Below the pieces are notes generated by a model. It saw only the letters and a program-made list of their open reading frames with translations, had not been told where the DNA came from and ran no database searches. Below, piece by piece: positions 1-13,847 of a stretch of 64,000 bases of DNA (position 1 is its first letter; each line of letters opens with the position of its first letter). Made by a program: the position numbers and the translations under genes. The stretch is from Petrosia ficiformis. Lineage: Eukaryota; Porifera; Demospongiae; Haplosclerida; Petrosiidae. The stretch spans positions 56,833,746 to 56,897,745 of the forward strand of contig OX345636.1 of NCBI GenBank assembly GCA_947044365.1, in the 5' to 3' direction.

Positions 1-3000
1 CTGTACTGCACCATGTAGAGACTCCTAATACATTGAAGAGCCTATAGCACTACTGGTGGTGTATGTAATCATAACTATTCAATGAATGTGCTGTATTTCA
101 CCATGTAGAGACTCCTAATACATTGAAGAGCCTATAGCACTACTAGTGGTGTATGTAATCATAACCATTCAATGAGTTTGCTGTACTTCACCATGTAGAG
201 ACTCCTAATACATTGAAGAGCCTATAGCACTACTGGTGGTATATGTAATCATAACTATTCAATGAGTGTGCTGTATTTCACTATGTGTAGACTCCTAATA
301 TATTGAAGAGCCTATAGCACTACTGGTGGTATATGTAATCATAGCTATTCAATGAGTGTGCTGTACTTCACCATGTAGAGACTCCTAATACATTGAAGAG
401 CCTATAGCACTACTGATGGTGTATGTAATCATAACTATTCAATGAGTGTGCTGTACTGCACCATGTGTAGGTAGACTCCTAATACATTGAAGAGCCTATA
501 GCACTACTGGTGGTGTATGTAATCATAACTATTCAATGAGTGTGCTGTACTGCACCATGTGGTGACTCCTAATACATTGAAGAGCCTATAGCACTACTGG
601 TGGTGTATGTAATCATAACTATTCAATGAGTGTGCTGTACTCCACCATGTGTAGGTAGACTCCTAATACATTGAAGAGCCTATAGCACTACTGGTGGTAT
701 ATGTAATCATAGCTATTCAATGAGTGTGCTGTACTTCACCATGTAGAGACTCCTAATACATTGAAGAGCCTATAGCACTACTGGTGGTGTATGTAATCAT
801 AACTATTCAATGAGTGTGCTGTACTGCACCATGTGCAGGTAGATTCCTAATACATTGAAGAGCCTATAGCACTACTGGTGGTATATGTAATCACAGCTAT
901 TCAATGAGTGTGCTGTACTTCACCATGTAGAGACTCCTAATACATTGAAGAGCCTATAGCACTACTGGTGGTGTATGTAATCATAACTATTCAATGAGTG
1001 TGCTGTACTGCACCATGTGTAGGTAGACTCCTAATACATTGAAGAGCCTATAGCACTTCTGGTGGTGTATGTAATCATAACTATTCAATGAGTGTGCTGT
1101 ACTGCACCATGTGGGGACTCCTAATACATTGAAGAGCCTATAGCACTACTGGTGGTATATGTAATCATAACTATTCAATGAGTGTGCTGTACTGCACCAT
1201 GTGTAGGTAGACTCCTAATACATTGAAGAGCCTATAGCACTACTGGTGGTATATGTAATCATAACTATTCAATGAGTGTACTGTACTGCACCATGTAGAG
1301 ACTCCTAATACATTGAAGAGCCTATAGCACTACTGGTGGTGTATGTAATCATAACTATTCAATGAGTGTGCTGTACTGCACCATGTGTAGGTAGACTCCT
1401 AATACATTGAAGAGCCTAAAGCACTACTGGTGGTATATGTAATCATAGCTATTCAATGAGTGTGCTGTACTTCACCATGTAGAGACTCCTAATGCATTGA
1501 AGAGCCTATAGCACTACTGGTGGTATATGTAATCATAACTATTCAATGAGTGAGCTGTACTTCACCATGTAGAGACTCCTAATGCATTGAAGAGCCTATA
1601 GCACTACTGGTGGTATATGTAATCATAACTATTCAATGAGTGTGCTGTACTTCAATATGTGTAGACTCCTAATATATTGAAGAGCCTATAGCACTACTGG
1701 TGGTGTATGTAATCATAACTATTCAATGAGTGTGCTGTACTGCACCATGTAGAGACTCCTAATACATTGAAGAGCCTATAGCACTACTGGTGGTGTATGT
1801 AATCATAACTATTCAATGAGTGTGCTGTACTGCACCATGTGTAGGTAGACTCCTAATACATTGAAGAGCCTATAGCACTACTGGTGGTGTATGTAATCAT
1901 AACTATTCAATGAGTGAGCTGTACTTCACCATGTAGAGACTCCTAATGCATTGAAGAGCCTATAGCACTACTGGTGGTATATGTAATCATAACTATTCAA
2001 TGAGTGTGCTGTACTTCAATATGTGTAGACTCCTAATATATTGAAGAGCCTATAGCACTACTGGTGGTGTATGTAATCATAACTATTCAATGAGTGTGCT
2101 GTACTGCACCATGTAGAGACTCCTAATACATTGAAGAGCCTATAGCACTACTGGTGGTGTATGTAATCATAACTATTCAATGAGTGTGCTGTACTGCACC
2201 ATGTGTAGGTAGACTCCTAATACATTGAAGAGCCTATAGCACTACTGGTGGTGTATGTAATCATAACCATTCAATGAGTTTGCTGTACTTCACAATGTAG
2301 AGACTCCTAATACATTGAAGAGCCTATAGCACTACTGGTGGTGTATGTAATCATAACTATTCAATGAGTGTGCTGTACTGCACCATGTGTAGGTAGACTC
2401 CTAATACATTGAAGAGCCTATAGCACTACTGGTGGTGTATGTAATCATAACTATTCAATGAGTGTGCTGTACTTCACCATGTAGAGACTCCTAATACATT
2501 GAAGAGCCTATAGCACTACTGGTGGTATATGTAATCATAACTATTCAATGAGTGTGCTGTACTTCACTATGTGTAGACTCCTAATATATTGAAGAGCCTA
2601 TAGCACTACTGGTGGTATATGTAATCATAGCTATTCAATGAGTGTGCTGTACTTCACCATGTAGAGACTCCTAATACATTGAAGAGCCTATAGCACTACT
2701 GGTGGAGTATGTAATCATAACTATTCAATGAGTGTGCTGTACTGCACCATGTGTAGGTAGACTCCTAATACATTGAAGAGCCTATAGCACTTCTGGTGGT
2801 GTATGTAATCATAACTATTCAATGAGTGTGCTGTACTGCACCATGTGTAGGTAGACTCCTAATACATTGAAGAGCCTATAGCACTACTGGTGGTATATGT
2901 AATCATAGCTATTCAATGAGTGTGCTGTACTTCACCATGTAGAGACTCCTAATACATTGAAGAGCCTATAGCACTACTGGTGGTGTATGTAATCATAAGT

Positions 3001-6000
3001 ATTCAACGAGTGTGCTGTACTGCACCATGTAGAGACTCCTAATACATTGAAGAGCCTATAGCACTACTGGTGGTGTATGTAATCATAACTATTCAATGAG
3101 TGTGCTGTACTGCACCATGTGTAGGTAGACTCCTAATACATTGAAGAGCCTATAGCACTACTGGTGGTGTATGTAATCATAACTATTCAATGAGTGTGCT
3201 GTACTGCACCATGTGTAGGTAGACTCCTAATACATTGAAGAGCCTATAGCACTACTGGTGGTGTATGTAATCATAACCATTCAATGAGTTTGCTGTACTT
3301 CACAATGTAGAGACTCCTAATACATTGAAGAGCCTATAGCACTACTGGTGGTGTATGTAATCATAACTATTCAATGAGTGTGCTGTACTGCACCATGTGT
3401 AGGTAGACTCCTAATACATTGAAGAGCCTATAGCACTACTGGTGGTGTATGTAATCATAGCTATTCAATGAGTGTGCTGTACTTCACCATGTAGAGACTC
3501 CTAATACATTGAAGAGCCTATAGCACTACTGGTGGTGTATGTAATCATAACTATTCAATGAGTGTGCTGTACTGCACCATGTAGAGACTCCTAATACATT
3601 GAAGAGCCTATAGCACTACTGGTGGTGTATGTAATCATAACCATTCAATGAGTTTGCTGTACTTCACCATGTAGAGACTCCTAATACATTGAAGAGCCTA
3701 TAGCACTACTGGTGGTGTATGTAATCATAACTATTCAATGATTGTGCTGTACTGCACCATGTGTAGGTAGACTCCTAATACATTGAAGAGCCTATAGCAC
3801 TACTGGTGGTGTATGTAATCATAACTATTCAATGAGTGTACTGTACTGCACCATGTGGTGACTCCTAATACATTGAAGAGCCTTTAGCACTACTGGTGGT
3901 GTATGTAATCATAACTATTCAATGAGTGTGCTGTACTGCACCATGTGTAGGTAGACTCCTAGTACATTGAAGAGCCTATAGCACTACTGGTGGTGTATGT
4001 AATCATAACAATTCAATGAGTGTGCTGTACTGCACCATGTGGGGACTCCTAATACATTGAAGAGCCTATAGCACTACTGGTGGTGTATGTAATCATAACT
4101 ATTCAATGAATGTGCTGTACATCACCATGTGTAGACTCCTAATACATTGAAGAGCCTATAGCACTACTGGTGGTATATGTAATCATAACTATTCAATGAG
4201 TGTACTGTACTGCACCATGTGTAGGTAGACTCCTAATACATTGAAGAGCCTATAGCACTATTGGTGGTGTATGTAATCATAACTATTCAATGAGTTTGCT
4301 GTACTGCACCATGTGTAGGTAGACTCCTAATACATTGAAGAGCCTATAGCACTACTGGTGGTGTATGTAATCATAACTATTCAATGAGTGTGCTGTACTG
4401 CACCATGTGTAGGTAGACTCCTAATACATTGAAGAGCCTATAGCACTACTGGTGGTGTATGTAATCATAACTATTCAATGAGTGTGCTGTACTGCACCAT
4501 GTGTAGGTAGACTCCTAATACATTGAAGAGCCTATAGCACTACTGGTGGTGTATGTAATCATAACCATTCAATGAGTTTGCTGTACTTCACCATGTAGAG
4601 ACTCCTAATACATTGAAGAGCCTATAGCACTACTGGTGGTGTATGTAATCATAACTATTCAATGAGTGTGCTGTACTGCACCATGTAGAGACTCCTAATA
4701 CATTGAAGAGCCTATAGCACTACTGGTGGTGTATGTAATCATAACTATTCTATGAGTGTGCTGTACTTCACCATGTAGAGACTCCTAATACATTGAAGAG
4801 CCTATAGCACTACTGGTGGTGTATGTAATCATAACCATTCAATGAGTTTGCTGTACTTCACCATGTAGAGACTCCTAATACATTGAAGAGCCTATAGCAC
4901 TACTGGTGGTATATGTAATCATAACTATTCAATGAGTGTGCTGTACTTCACTATGTGTAGACTCCTAATACATTGAAGAGCCTATAGCACTATTGGTGGT
5001 GTATGTAATCATAACTATTCAATGAGTTTGCTGTACTGCACCATGTGTAGGTAGACTCCTAATACATTGAAGAGCCTATAGCACTACTGGTGGTGTATGT
5101 AATCATAACTATTCAATGAGTGTGCTGTACTGCACCATGTGTAGGTAGACTCCTAATACATTGAAGAGCCTATAGCACTACTGGTGGTGTATGTAATCAT
5201 AACTATTCAATGAGTGTGCTGTACTGCACCATGTGTAGGTAGACTCCTAATACATTGAAGAGCCTATAGCACTACTGGTGGTGTATGTAATCATAACCAT
5301 TCAATGAGTTTGCTGTACTTCACCATGTAGAGACTCCTAATACATTGAAGAGCCTATAGCACTACTGGTGGTGTATGTAATCATAACTATTCAATGAGTG
5401 TGCTGTACTGCACCATGTAGAGACTCCTAATACATTGAAGAGCCTATAGCACTACTGGTGGTGTATGTAATCATAACTATTCTATGAGTGTGCTGTACTT
5501 CACCATGTAGAGACTCCTAATACATTGAAGAGCCTATAGCACTACTGGTGGTGTATGTAATCATAACCATTCAATGAGTTTGCTGTACTTCACCATGTAG
5601 AGACTCCTAATACATTGAAGAGCCTATAGCACTACTGGTGGTATATGTAATCATAACTATTCAATGAGTGTGCTGTACTTCACTATGTGTAGACTCCTAA
5701 TACATTGAAGAGCCTATAGCACTACTGGTGGTATATGTAATCATAGCTATTCAATGAGTGTGCTGCACTTCACCATGTAGAGACTCCTAATACATTGAAG
5801 AGCCTATAGCACTACTGGTGGTGTATGAAATCATAACTATTCAATGAGTGTGCTGTACTGCTCCATGTGTAGGTAGACTCCTAATACATTGAAGAGCCTA
5901 TAGCACTACTGGTGGTGTATGTATTCATAACTATTCAATGAGTGTGCTGTACTGCACCATGTGGTGACTCCTAATACATTGAAGAGCCTATAGCACTACT

Positions 6001-8135
6001 GGTGGTGTATGTAATCATAACTATTCAATGAGTGTGCTGTACTGCACCATGTGTAGGTAGACTCCTAATACATTGAAGAGCCTATAGCACTACTGGTGGT
6101 GTATGTAATCATAACTATTCAATGAGTGTGCTGTACTGCACCATGTGGGGACTCCTAATACATTGAAGAGTCTATAGCACTACTGGTGGTGTATGTAATC
6201 ATAACCATTCAATGAGTTTGCTGTACTTCACCATGTGGGGACTCCTAATACATTGAAGAGCCTATAGCACTACTGGTGGTATATGTAATCATAACTATTC
6301 AATAAGTGTGCTGTACTGCACCATGTGTAGGTAGACTCCTAATACATTGAAGAGCCTATAGCACTACTGGTGGTATATGTAATCATAACTATTCAATGAG
6401 TGTGCTGTACTGCACCATGTGTAGGTAGACTCCTAATACATTGAAGAGCCTACATCACTACTGGTGGTATATGTAATCATAACTATTCAATGAGTGTACT
6501 GTACTTCACCATGTAGAAACTCCTAATACATTGAAGAGCCTATAGCACTACTGGTGGTGTATGTAATCATAACTATTCAATGAGTGTGCTGTACTGCACC
6601 ATGTAGAGACTCCTAATACATTGAAGAGCCTATAGCACTACTGGTGGTGTATGTAATCATAACTATTCAATGAGTGTGCTGTACTTCACTATGTAGAGAC
6701 TCCTAATACATTGAAGAGCCTATAGCACTACTGGTGGTGTATGTAATCATAACCATTCAATGAGTTTGCTGTACTTCACCATGTAGAGACTCCTAATACA
6801 TTCAAGAGCCTATAGCACTACTGGTGGTATATGTAATCATAACTATTCAATGAGTGTGCTGTACTGCACCATGTGTAGGTAGACTCCTAATACATTGAAG
6901 AGCCTATAGCACTACTGGTGGTGTATGTAATCATAACTATTCAATAAGTGTGCTGTACTGCACCATGTGTAGGTAGACTCCTAATACATTGAAGAGCCTA
7001 TAGCACTACTGGTGGTGTATGTAATCATAGCTATTCAATGAGTGTGCTGTACTTCACCATGTAGAGACTCCTAATACATTGAAGAGCCTATAGCACTACT
7101 GGTGGTGTATGTAATCATAACTATTCAATGAGTGTGCTGTACTTCACCATGTAGAGACTCCTAATACATTGAAGAGCCTATAGCACTACTGGTGGTGTAT
7201 GTAATCATAACTATTTAATGAGTGTGCCGTACTTCACCATGTAGAGACTCCTAATACATCAAAGAGCCTATAGCACTACTGGTGGTGTATGTAATCATAG
7301 CTATTCAATGAGTGTGCTGTACTTCACCATGTGTAGGTAGACTCCTAATACATTGAAGAGCCTATAGCACTACTGGTGGTATATGTAATCATAGCTATTC
7401 AATGAGTGTTCACCATGTAGAGACTCCTAATACATTGAAGAGCCTATAGCACTACTGGTGGTGTATGTAATCATAACTATTCAATGAGTGTGCTGTACTG
7501 CACCATGTGTAGGTAGACTCCTAATACATTGAAGAGCCTATAGCACTACTTGTGGTGTATGTAATCATAACTATTCAATGAGTGTGCTGTACTGCATCAT
7601 GTGTAGACTCCTAATACATTGAAGAGCCTATAGCACTACTGGTGGTGTATGTAATCATAACTATTCAATGAGTGTGCTGTACTGCACCATGTGGGGACTC
7701 CTAATACATTGAAGAGCCTATAGCAATACTGGTGGTGTATGTAATCATAACTATTCAATGAGTGTGCTGTACTTCACCATGTAGAGACTCCTAATACATT
7801 GAAGAGCCTGTAGCACTACTGGTGGTGTATGTAATCATAACTATTCAATGAGTGTGCTGTACTTCACCATGTAGATACTCCTAATACATTGAAGAGCCTA
7901 TAGCACTACTGGTGGTGTATGTAATCATAACTATTCAATGAGTGTGCTGTACTGCACCATGTGTAGGTAGACTCCTAATACATTGAAGAGTCTATAGCAC
8001 TACTGGTGGTGTATGTAATCATAACTATTCAATGAGTGTGCTGTACTCCACCATGTGTAGGTAGACTCCTAATACATTGAAGAGCCTATAGCACTACTGG
8101 TGGTGTACATGTATGTCAATATAATCATAGCTATG
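1..8135. repeat. 90/94-bp satellite array, about 88 monomers
   Basis: Head-to-tail monomers fill the first 8.1 kb and run off the left edge. Two main monomer types differ after CCATGT: one continues AGAGACTCC (90 bp), the other GTAGGTAGACTCC (94 bp); rarer forms have GGGGACTCC, GGTGACTCC or GTAGACTCC. The rest, including CCTAATACATTGAAGAGCC and TATAGCACTACTGGTGGT, is nearly invariant. The last monomer decays after 8106. No ORF of useful length crosses it. The homogeneity suggests recent amplification and a satellite DNA such as a heterochromatin block; a centromeric role cannot be judged. Confidence 0.97.
4259..5722. repeat. Higher-order duplication of an 8-monomer block in the satellite
   Basis: Rare variants recur exactly 732 bp apart: TATTGGTGG at 4259 and 4991, and ATTCTATGAG at 4747 and 5479. 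The monomer types between them are in the same order. 732 equals three 94-bp plus five 90-bp monomers, so an eight-monomer block was copied once. Similar blocks occur earlier: 364 bp (1551 and 1915 for TGAGCTGTAC) and 1010 bp (2291 and 3301 for CACAATGTAG). Confidence 0.85.
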
Positions 8136-8525
8136 TACTTGGCATGGAATACAGTTAACTTTGTGAGGACCTCACTCTCACCCCAGTATGTGCTTTCCTT
8201 GAATGTTCAAATCATGAGGCAATGTCCTTGTATTATTTACTTTACTTCCTACATACGTAACTAAATTTGTTGGCTTGCTATACTAAACAGCACAATAATG
8301 AGCATTTATAATTGTGAATTGAACAATGGAGATATGCATAATTATTTTGTAATATGAAAATATAGAATATGATGTATAATCCATATCTGGATCGAAGGAA
8401 TGAACTGCATGTACAAGATCTATATTGTATGGCAAGAAGTACATGTAATTAATAATCTGCTTGTATTTAAATGAATGCTATTGAACCACTTTATACATGT
8501 ACAGGAAGAGAAGAAATTTTTTTTA
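8136..8525. other. Unique AT-rich sequence after the satellite
   Basis: No gene, repeat copy or RNA was recognised. The short open frame starting at 8471 runs into the neighbouring MITE and has no coding character. Confidence 0.5.
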
Positions 8526-8926
8526 TGGCCCGTAGGGCCATCCTGCTTTCCCATGGGTTCGATGTATGTTTATATATATATATATGTTTGTGTCACCTAC
8601 GCGAGTATGGGTTGTATACGCAGTTAAGGAAGTTACATCATTCAAAAGAACGCGCGATCAAGCTCTACACACCAGCAGAAAGAAAGCTGTTGAGCTTACG
8701 TAGAAACTGTAACTAATAGCTAGCTATTCTGGCTGAAATATATTTCTAAAGTTCTACAAGGTCCTTTGAAAGGTCAGGAGAGTAGATAATCAAAATAATA
8801 ACTATAATAAGCTGTTGTCTTTCATGCTTGATAAAGTCAGCCATGATTACTGAATTCTGGACACCACAAAGCAGTCATAAGGATACTTTTATCTTCACTT
8901 AAATTTGTAAAGCAATCATAGGGATG
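8526..8926 (+). mobile_element. GGCCCGTAGGGCC-type MITE, copy 1
   Basis: About 400 bp, starting with a palindromic GGCCCGTAGGGCC head and ending AAAGCAATCATAGGGATG. The same sequence occurs inverted at 46072-46526, direct at 58155-58522, and as an end fragment at 26761-26798. Inner ends are inverted repeats of each other (CATCCCTATGATTGCTTT against AAAGCAATCATAGGGATG), clearest in the 46-kb copy; here the 5' end has lost a few bases. The 81-aa frame crossing it is open by chance. No coding capacity, so a non-autonomous DNA element; superfamily not assignable. Confidence 0.75.
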
Positions 8927-9977
8927 TTTTTTTCTCTATATACACTTGTTTATAAATATGATCATTTCCATTCTACTAAACTACTAAACTACATAAGGAT
9001 GTGAAAATATTCAGCCAACTACTGGACATTTTTGTGACCTATTTTCACCACATCCCTAACTAAGTGTACATGTGTACAAGTAGAGTAAGCATATAATTTA
9101 AAAGTTTTGGTATACTGAGCCCCACACCCCAAGTTCCACTTTGAGAAACTTGTCTACAGCATTCAAATTATGACATGTATGTACACGCCTTGTACATGTA
9201 CAATCAGTGCTGTGGTTGAGATTAACCACATCTCAGATGAATTACATGAAATTAACTCTCAGATTAATTTCATAACAGAATTATATATATGTATGTACTT
9301 ATACTATAGTCTGTTCACATTCACAATGTCCTCAATATTATGATGTGATGACTTTATATGTAATAAAATTATAATGTATAGTTTAACGTCATAAGGTTAA
9401 TACATGATTATACTGTAACTCAATAATGAAGCAGTGGATTGAAATTTGACATACACAAAAATGAACAGGAAGGATAATTATATTAAAATGGTGCAGGTAA
9501 AAGATTATTCCAACTAAAGTTATCAACATTTTTCTGAGGCCATGGTGAACATGAATGGACCTTTAGATAAGTACCACTAAATATAATCCAAACACCAGGT
9601 AGAACACACTGGATTATATACATTTATCAGACCTGCCAAGTCTCATGCTTTTGTGTTACTTCTCGCACTTAGTCTTTGAACTTATCAAAAATGCTTCTTT
9701 CTCACATAATCTGACATTCTTAAATTTTTTAAACAGCCCACCTTCCTTTAAAATACAGCCACGCCTTGAAATTTTAATTAAGTAGCTTCTTTTGTAATTA
9801 CAATTTCAAGGTGTGACCACACGTACCTCAAAACAGATGCATCGATCAACAGCACCAAAAAATAACTCAACTGTTTTTCTTAAATCAATGTTAAAATTAA
9901 TACTTCTTGTAACAATAAATGTTCGTTAGAAAAACAGTTGTTTCAGCATTATGCAGATGTTATCTTTGAGATAGTAT
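8927..9977. other. Intergenic AT-rich sequence
   Basis: Nothing recognisable apart from scattered ACATGTAC words; no splice-bounded coding block or RNA seen. Confidence 0.5.
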
Positions 9978-10108
9978 AATGTAGTAATATGGAACTATTG
10001 TAACAATGTAGTAATATGGAACTATTGTAACAATGTAGTAATATGGAACTATTGTAACAATGTAGTAATATGGAACTATTGTAACAATGTAGTAATATGG
10101 AACTATTG
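9978..10108. repeat. 27-bp tandem repeat, about 5 copies
   Basis: The unit AATGTAGTAATATGGAACTA plus TTGTAAC is repeated almost without change. It lies just outside the left arm of the large inverted repeat. No coding sense. Confidence 0.95.
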
Positions 10109-12039
10109 TTTGTATAGTATAATTGTCTCTCTTTTTACAATCTCTATTGTAATCATGTTTTAATTACATGTCTGATATTATTGTTCTGTGACACCAATTT
10201 ATGTTCTGTGTACTGCTATAAATACTCTGAACTTATCATTTTTAAGAGATTACTGCTATTCATTGTTAGTGACTTTGTTACACTATCATTGAGCTGATGT
10301 GGTTTTCCTGGTTTCTCTAGCTTTGAGAATGATTGCTTTCACAATATCCTGTTCTGAATTAAATACATTGTATTTGTAATTATTAACAACATTTTGCTAA
10401 TTTCTTTTTTCTTGTGTTAGACTTTCAGAACTAGAAGTATACTTCTGTCAAGAACTATTTTTCAAGGTTAGCTTAATTAATAAGACTCGAAGAGAGAGTG
10501 GGTGGTATGACAGTAAACAGTAATTATTGAACATACCCACCAATAGTCCTTTTGCATGTATATTATATGAGGTAAATAATTACATTACTACTTGTGTGAT
10601 GTCACTACCAGTTGCTCTTTTAAGGACAGAAGAATTTGCTAAACTAGCTCTACTATATCAGAATGTAGTGAAAACTAGAACCCAAGTACATTATTGAGTG
10701 TTTATATGATGTGGTGAGGATAAACAAAGACTCAATAGAGTCCATCCTTGGCATGTTGTATATACTTACTCAACACTTCATAAAATTATATATTAATAAT
10801 ATAAGTGGATGAAACTGCCATGTGTGTTCAATAGCTACACTGATCTTGAAAACCACAAACCCTATAAATATGTTAGTTGGTGTATTTGTGTAATTTGAGG
10901 TGCTGAATTCAAACCTTTCAGAATTTTCAATTACAAGCAGCCATTTTGTAGTTACGTAGAATCAATTCTCTTCATTTTGATCCAATTGGGTAAATCATTT
11001 TTCCAATACAGTGAAATTTAATTACGCAACACTTTTAACATGTCCTCACACATTTAATATGTATATACATGACAGAATTAGCTTTATATTACACCATACA
11101 AGAAAGTGTAATGAATGTAAAAATCACTAGAAGTATAATTATTACAGACAGGTTAATTATATTCAGAAGTCAATCTGCAACATTATGAAATATTGGCATT
11201 TTGATGGGAATTGATACACAAACAACTTGAGAGAATGTAGCAAACTTCAATTCAGTTTCTAAGGAAACTGCAGCCTTACATAAAATATGGTTTATCGGTA
11301 AGAAGCAACAATCCTTAACATGAAAACCATAAACTACTATATGTTTAGTTTTATATCTATTTCATCTCATAGTTGATTCACCATTGTGAAATGGGAATGT
11401 AGTGATACACTAAACTTCTATGTAGACATGTTTATTGAGTGTATGTGTGCATATTGTGACCATTTTTAAGTTATCATATCCATCAATTACACCCCTAAAG
11501 GTCAATTGGATGAAAACAAAGATAAATGACTGTAACTAGAAAACGGCTACTCGTAATTGAAAATTTCCTACAAATATGAACTCACCACCAAAAAGTACAC
11601 AAATTACACCAACTAACACATTCATAGGGTTTTGGCTTTTAATTTATTCTTACAAACTCCCTTATACACACTGTAATGACAATTGCAATGTGTATAATGA
11701 CAATAGCATTCTACTAAATATTTTATGTAGACATGTTTATTGAGTGTATGTGTACATATTTTGACCATTTTAAATTATCATACATGTATCTATCAAAGAT
11801 AAATGACTGTGACTAGAAAATGGCTACTTGTAATTGAAAAATATGATCTCACCACCTAAAAGTGCACAAATTACACCAACTAACACATTCATAGGGTTTT
11901 GGCTTTTAATTTATTCTTATAAACTCCATTATACACACTGTAATGACAATTGCAGTGTGTATAATGCAAAATCTGACAATATCATTCAACCAAATATTCT
12001 ATGTAGACATGTTTATTGAGTGTATGTATACATACATGT

Positions 12040-12216
12040 TTGATTCGGACCCTGGCCGCTGGGCTGCCTTGGTAGCTCAGTTGGTAGAGCATCTGTCTGG
12101 AGTACAGAGTGTTGTGGGTTCGGATCCCACCTGAGGCAACTTTCATTTTCATTTTTCCATTGCCTCAGGTGTCTTTCTTTCTTTCTTTCTTTCTACATCT
12201 TCTATAACATCATGTA
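12040..12216 (+). mobile_element. tRNA-headed SINE, copy A
   Basis: A short leader (GATTCGGACCCTGG) precedes a tRNA-like head at 12066-12138, a 40-bp AT-rich body, a (CTTT)n tract and the tail ACATC..ATAACATCATGTA. The acceptor 3' side (CACCTGAGGCA) is repeated in inverted form in the body (TGCCTCAGGTG), so RNA could form a second stem. The element interrupts unit 3 of the 280-bp array. Related copies: 34153-34340, 34440-34569, 35119-35221, 50940-51040. Confidence 0.85.
12066..12138 (+). other. tRNA-like head of the SINE (internal Pol III promoter)
   Basis: 73 nt fold as a class I tRNA: acceptor GCCTTGG/CTGAGGC with one mismatch, D arm GCTC..GAGC, anticodon stem TCTGT/ACAGA around loop CTGGAGT, T arm GTGGG/CCCAC. 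A box GGTAGCTCAGTTGGT and B box GGTTCGGATCCC are readable. The nominal anticodon GGA would be serine, but the long variable arm of tRNA-Ser is absent. It is embedded in a SINE, so it is not called as a tRNA gene. Confidence 0.8.
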
Positions 12217-13194
12217 TTTAATCAATACTTAGTAAATATATTTTAAATCATCAAATAACCATTAGACAGAGCTCTAAAGGTCAATTGAACTAAAACTAAG
12301 ATAAATGACGGTAACTAGAAAACGGCTACTCGTAACTGAATTATTGCAAAAAATATCCTTAAAGTACACCAACTAACACGTTCACAGGGTTAGTGGTTTC
12401 AATTTATTCGTGTTAAAGTCATACAAACTCCATCATACACACTGTAATTGATTAAATGAATATTACAATATCTGACAATAACGCTCTACAAAATATTCTA
12501 TGTATACATGTTTATTGAGTCTATGTGTACATATTGTCACCATTTTTAAGTTGTGATATCTGTGAAATAACCATTAGGTCTCTAAAGGTCAATTGGACCA
12601 AAACAAAGATAAATGACTGTACTAGAAAACGGCTACTCGTAATTGTAAAATTCCAGAAAATATGAACTCAGCACCTAAAAGTACACAACTAACACAATCA
12701 TAGGGTTTGCGGTTTTTCATTTCGTCTTTTTAAATTCAAACAGAAAAAAGTCAATTTTTAACGATACACTAAAATTCTATGTAGACATGTATATTGAATG
12801 TATGATGTGTACATATTTTGACCATTATGCCCTAAAGGTTAATTGGAAGAGAATTGATTCTAACTACAAAATGGCTGCTTGTATTTGAAAAATTCCAAAA
12901 GGTTTTAACTCAGAAAAACACTATTACAGTATTTTATTTAAATTTCACAGTTTTAAAGGTACTTTGTACTACTTTCAAGCTTAAGGTCATTGTAGCTGTT
13001 GAACATACTGTACATGACAAGTGTCTGGCATCGCATTGATTTTATTTGGGCGGGCCTGAGCGAGCCCCACACTTATCAGTCAGCTTGAAAGTTTACACTG
13101 TATGTATATATTGTATATCATACATATTATTTTTGATTGTACAGCACGTATTCTGTAAATATCTTAATGTTCAAAGTTTGTAAAGCCACATGCA

Positions 13195-13585
13195 TGTCAC
13201 AGCTTGATATCGATAGCTATGGATTGAGAAAAAGAAGAGATAGGGACAGAGCTAAATGAGCTATAGAGACCAAAAAGAGGAGAGAAATATGACAGTCTAA
13301 GAGAAGAGAAGCTTCATTTGTCTAAAGTAGATTGAAGTTTCAAGATCATTCTAGCTGAGATCTTTTCCGGCCAATAAAATATTTAACATTGGGATTATTC
13401 CTACTTTATTTAACAGGTAATACCTCTAAAACCAACCCATCAACTGTTGCATTTTGCTCTTATTCCATCTCAAACACACTAAATGCTTGCTTTTACTCTA
13501 TGTCCTAAATTTGGTTATTCTAACCATACCTTCTCAGGCTCACCTCACAATGATTGCATGGATGCAAACATTCTCCAGTATATAA
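13195..13585 (-). repeat. Dispersed repeat, inverse of 62555-62830
   Basis: Read on the minus strand this resembles 62555-62830. Shared words are CTTGCATGCATGC/GCATGGATGCAAAC-type sequence, GAGCAAAATGCAACAGTT, GGTTTTGGTTTTAGAG-like text and the TCTTCTTTTxCATCGATCTC block. No end structure was determined. Confidence 0.65.
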
Positions 13586-13733
13586 ATTCATAATTTTATG
13601 AGGTGTTGAGTAAGTATATACAACATGCCAAGGATGGACTCTATTGAGTCTTTGTTTATCCTCATCACATCATATAAACACTCATCACAAGACAATAAAG
13701 TACTTGGGTTCTAGTTTTTAACTACATTCTGAT

Positions 13734-13773
13734 AAATAGAATAATATCACAGATCTGTGATATTATTCTATTT
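13734..13773. repeat. 40-bp perfect palindrome
   Basis: Two 20-nt arms with no spacer, centred on AGATCT; left arm AAATAGAATAATATCACAGA and right arm its exact complement. It sits in the right arm of the large inverted repeat. Confidence 0.98.
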
Positions 13774-13781
13774 AGTGAAAA

Positions 13782-13847
13782 ATCTCTTCTTGCAATCTTA
13801 AGGACTGACGCTCTAGAGCGTCAGTCCTTAAGATTGCAAGAAGAGAT
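13782..13847. repeat. 66-bp perfect palindrome
   Basis: Two 33-nt arms, no mismatch and no spacer, centred on TCTAGA; the left arm starts ATCTCTTCTTGCAATC. Only 8 bp (AGTGAAAA) separate it from the 40-bp palindrome. Confidence 0.98.

Larger units (their letters stand above)
11418..12850. repeat. Five diverged ~280-bp tandem units
   Basis: Each unit begins near CTATGTAGACATGTTTATTG (about 11418, 11724, 11999, 12498, 12777). Shared blocks are AAAGGTCAATTGGA, AGATAAATGACTGTAAC, GAAAACGGCTACTCGTAA and ACACCAACTAACACATTC. Spacing is 276-306 bp except for the third unit, lengthened by the SINE at 12040-12216. Frames of 61-63 aa inside it are not conserved between units, which argues against coding. 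Confidence 0.85.

Noticed and set aside
1..8135. CRISPR array
   Set aside because: The whole 90/94-bp monomer is conserved, with no unique spacers, in a eukaryotic context.
12066..12138. A tRNA-Ser(GGA) gene
   Set aside because: Folds as a tRNA but lacks the long variable arm, sits in a SINE with body and tail, and recurs in truncated copies; a tRNA-derived head is the better call.
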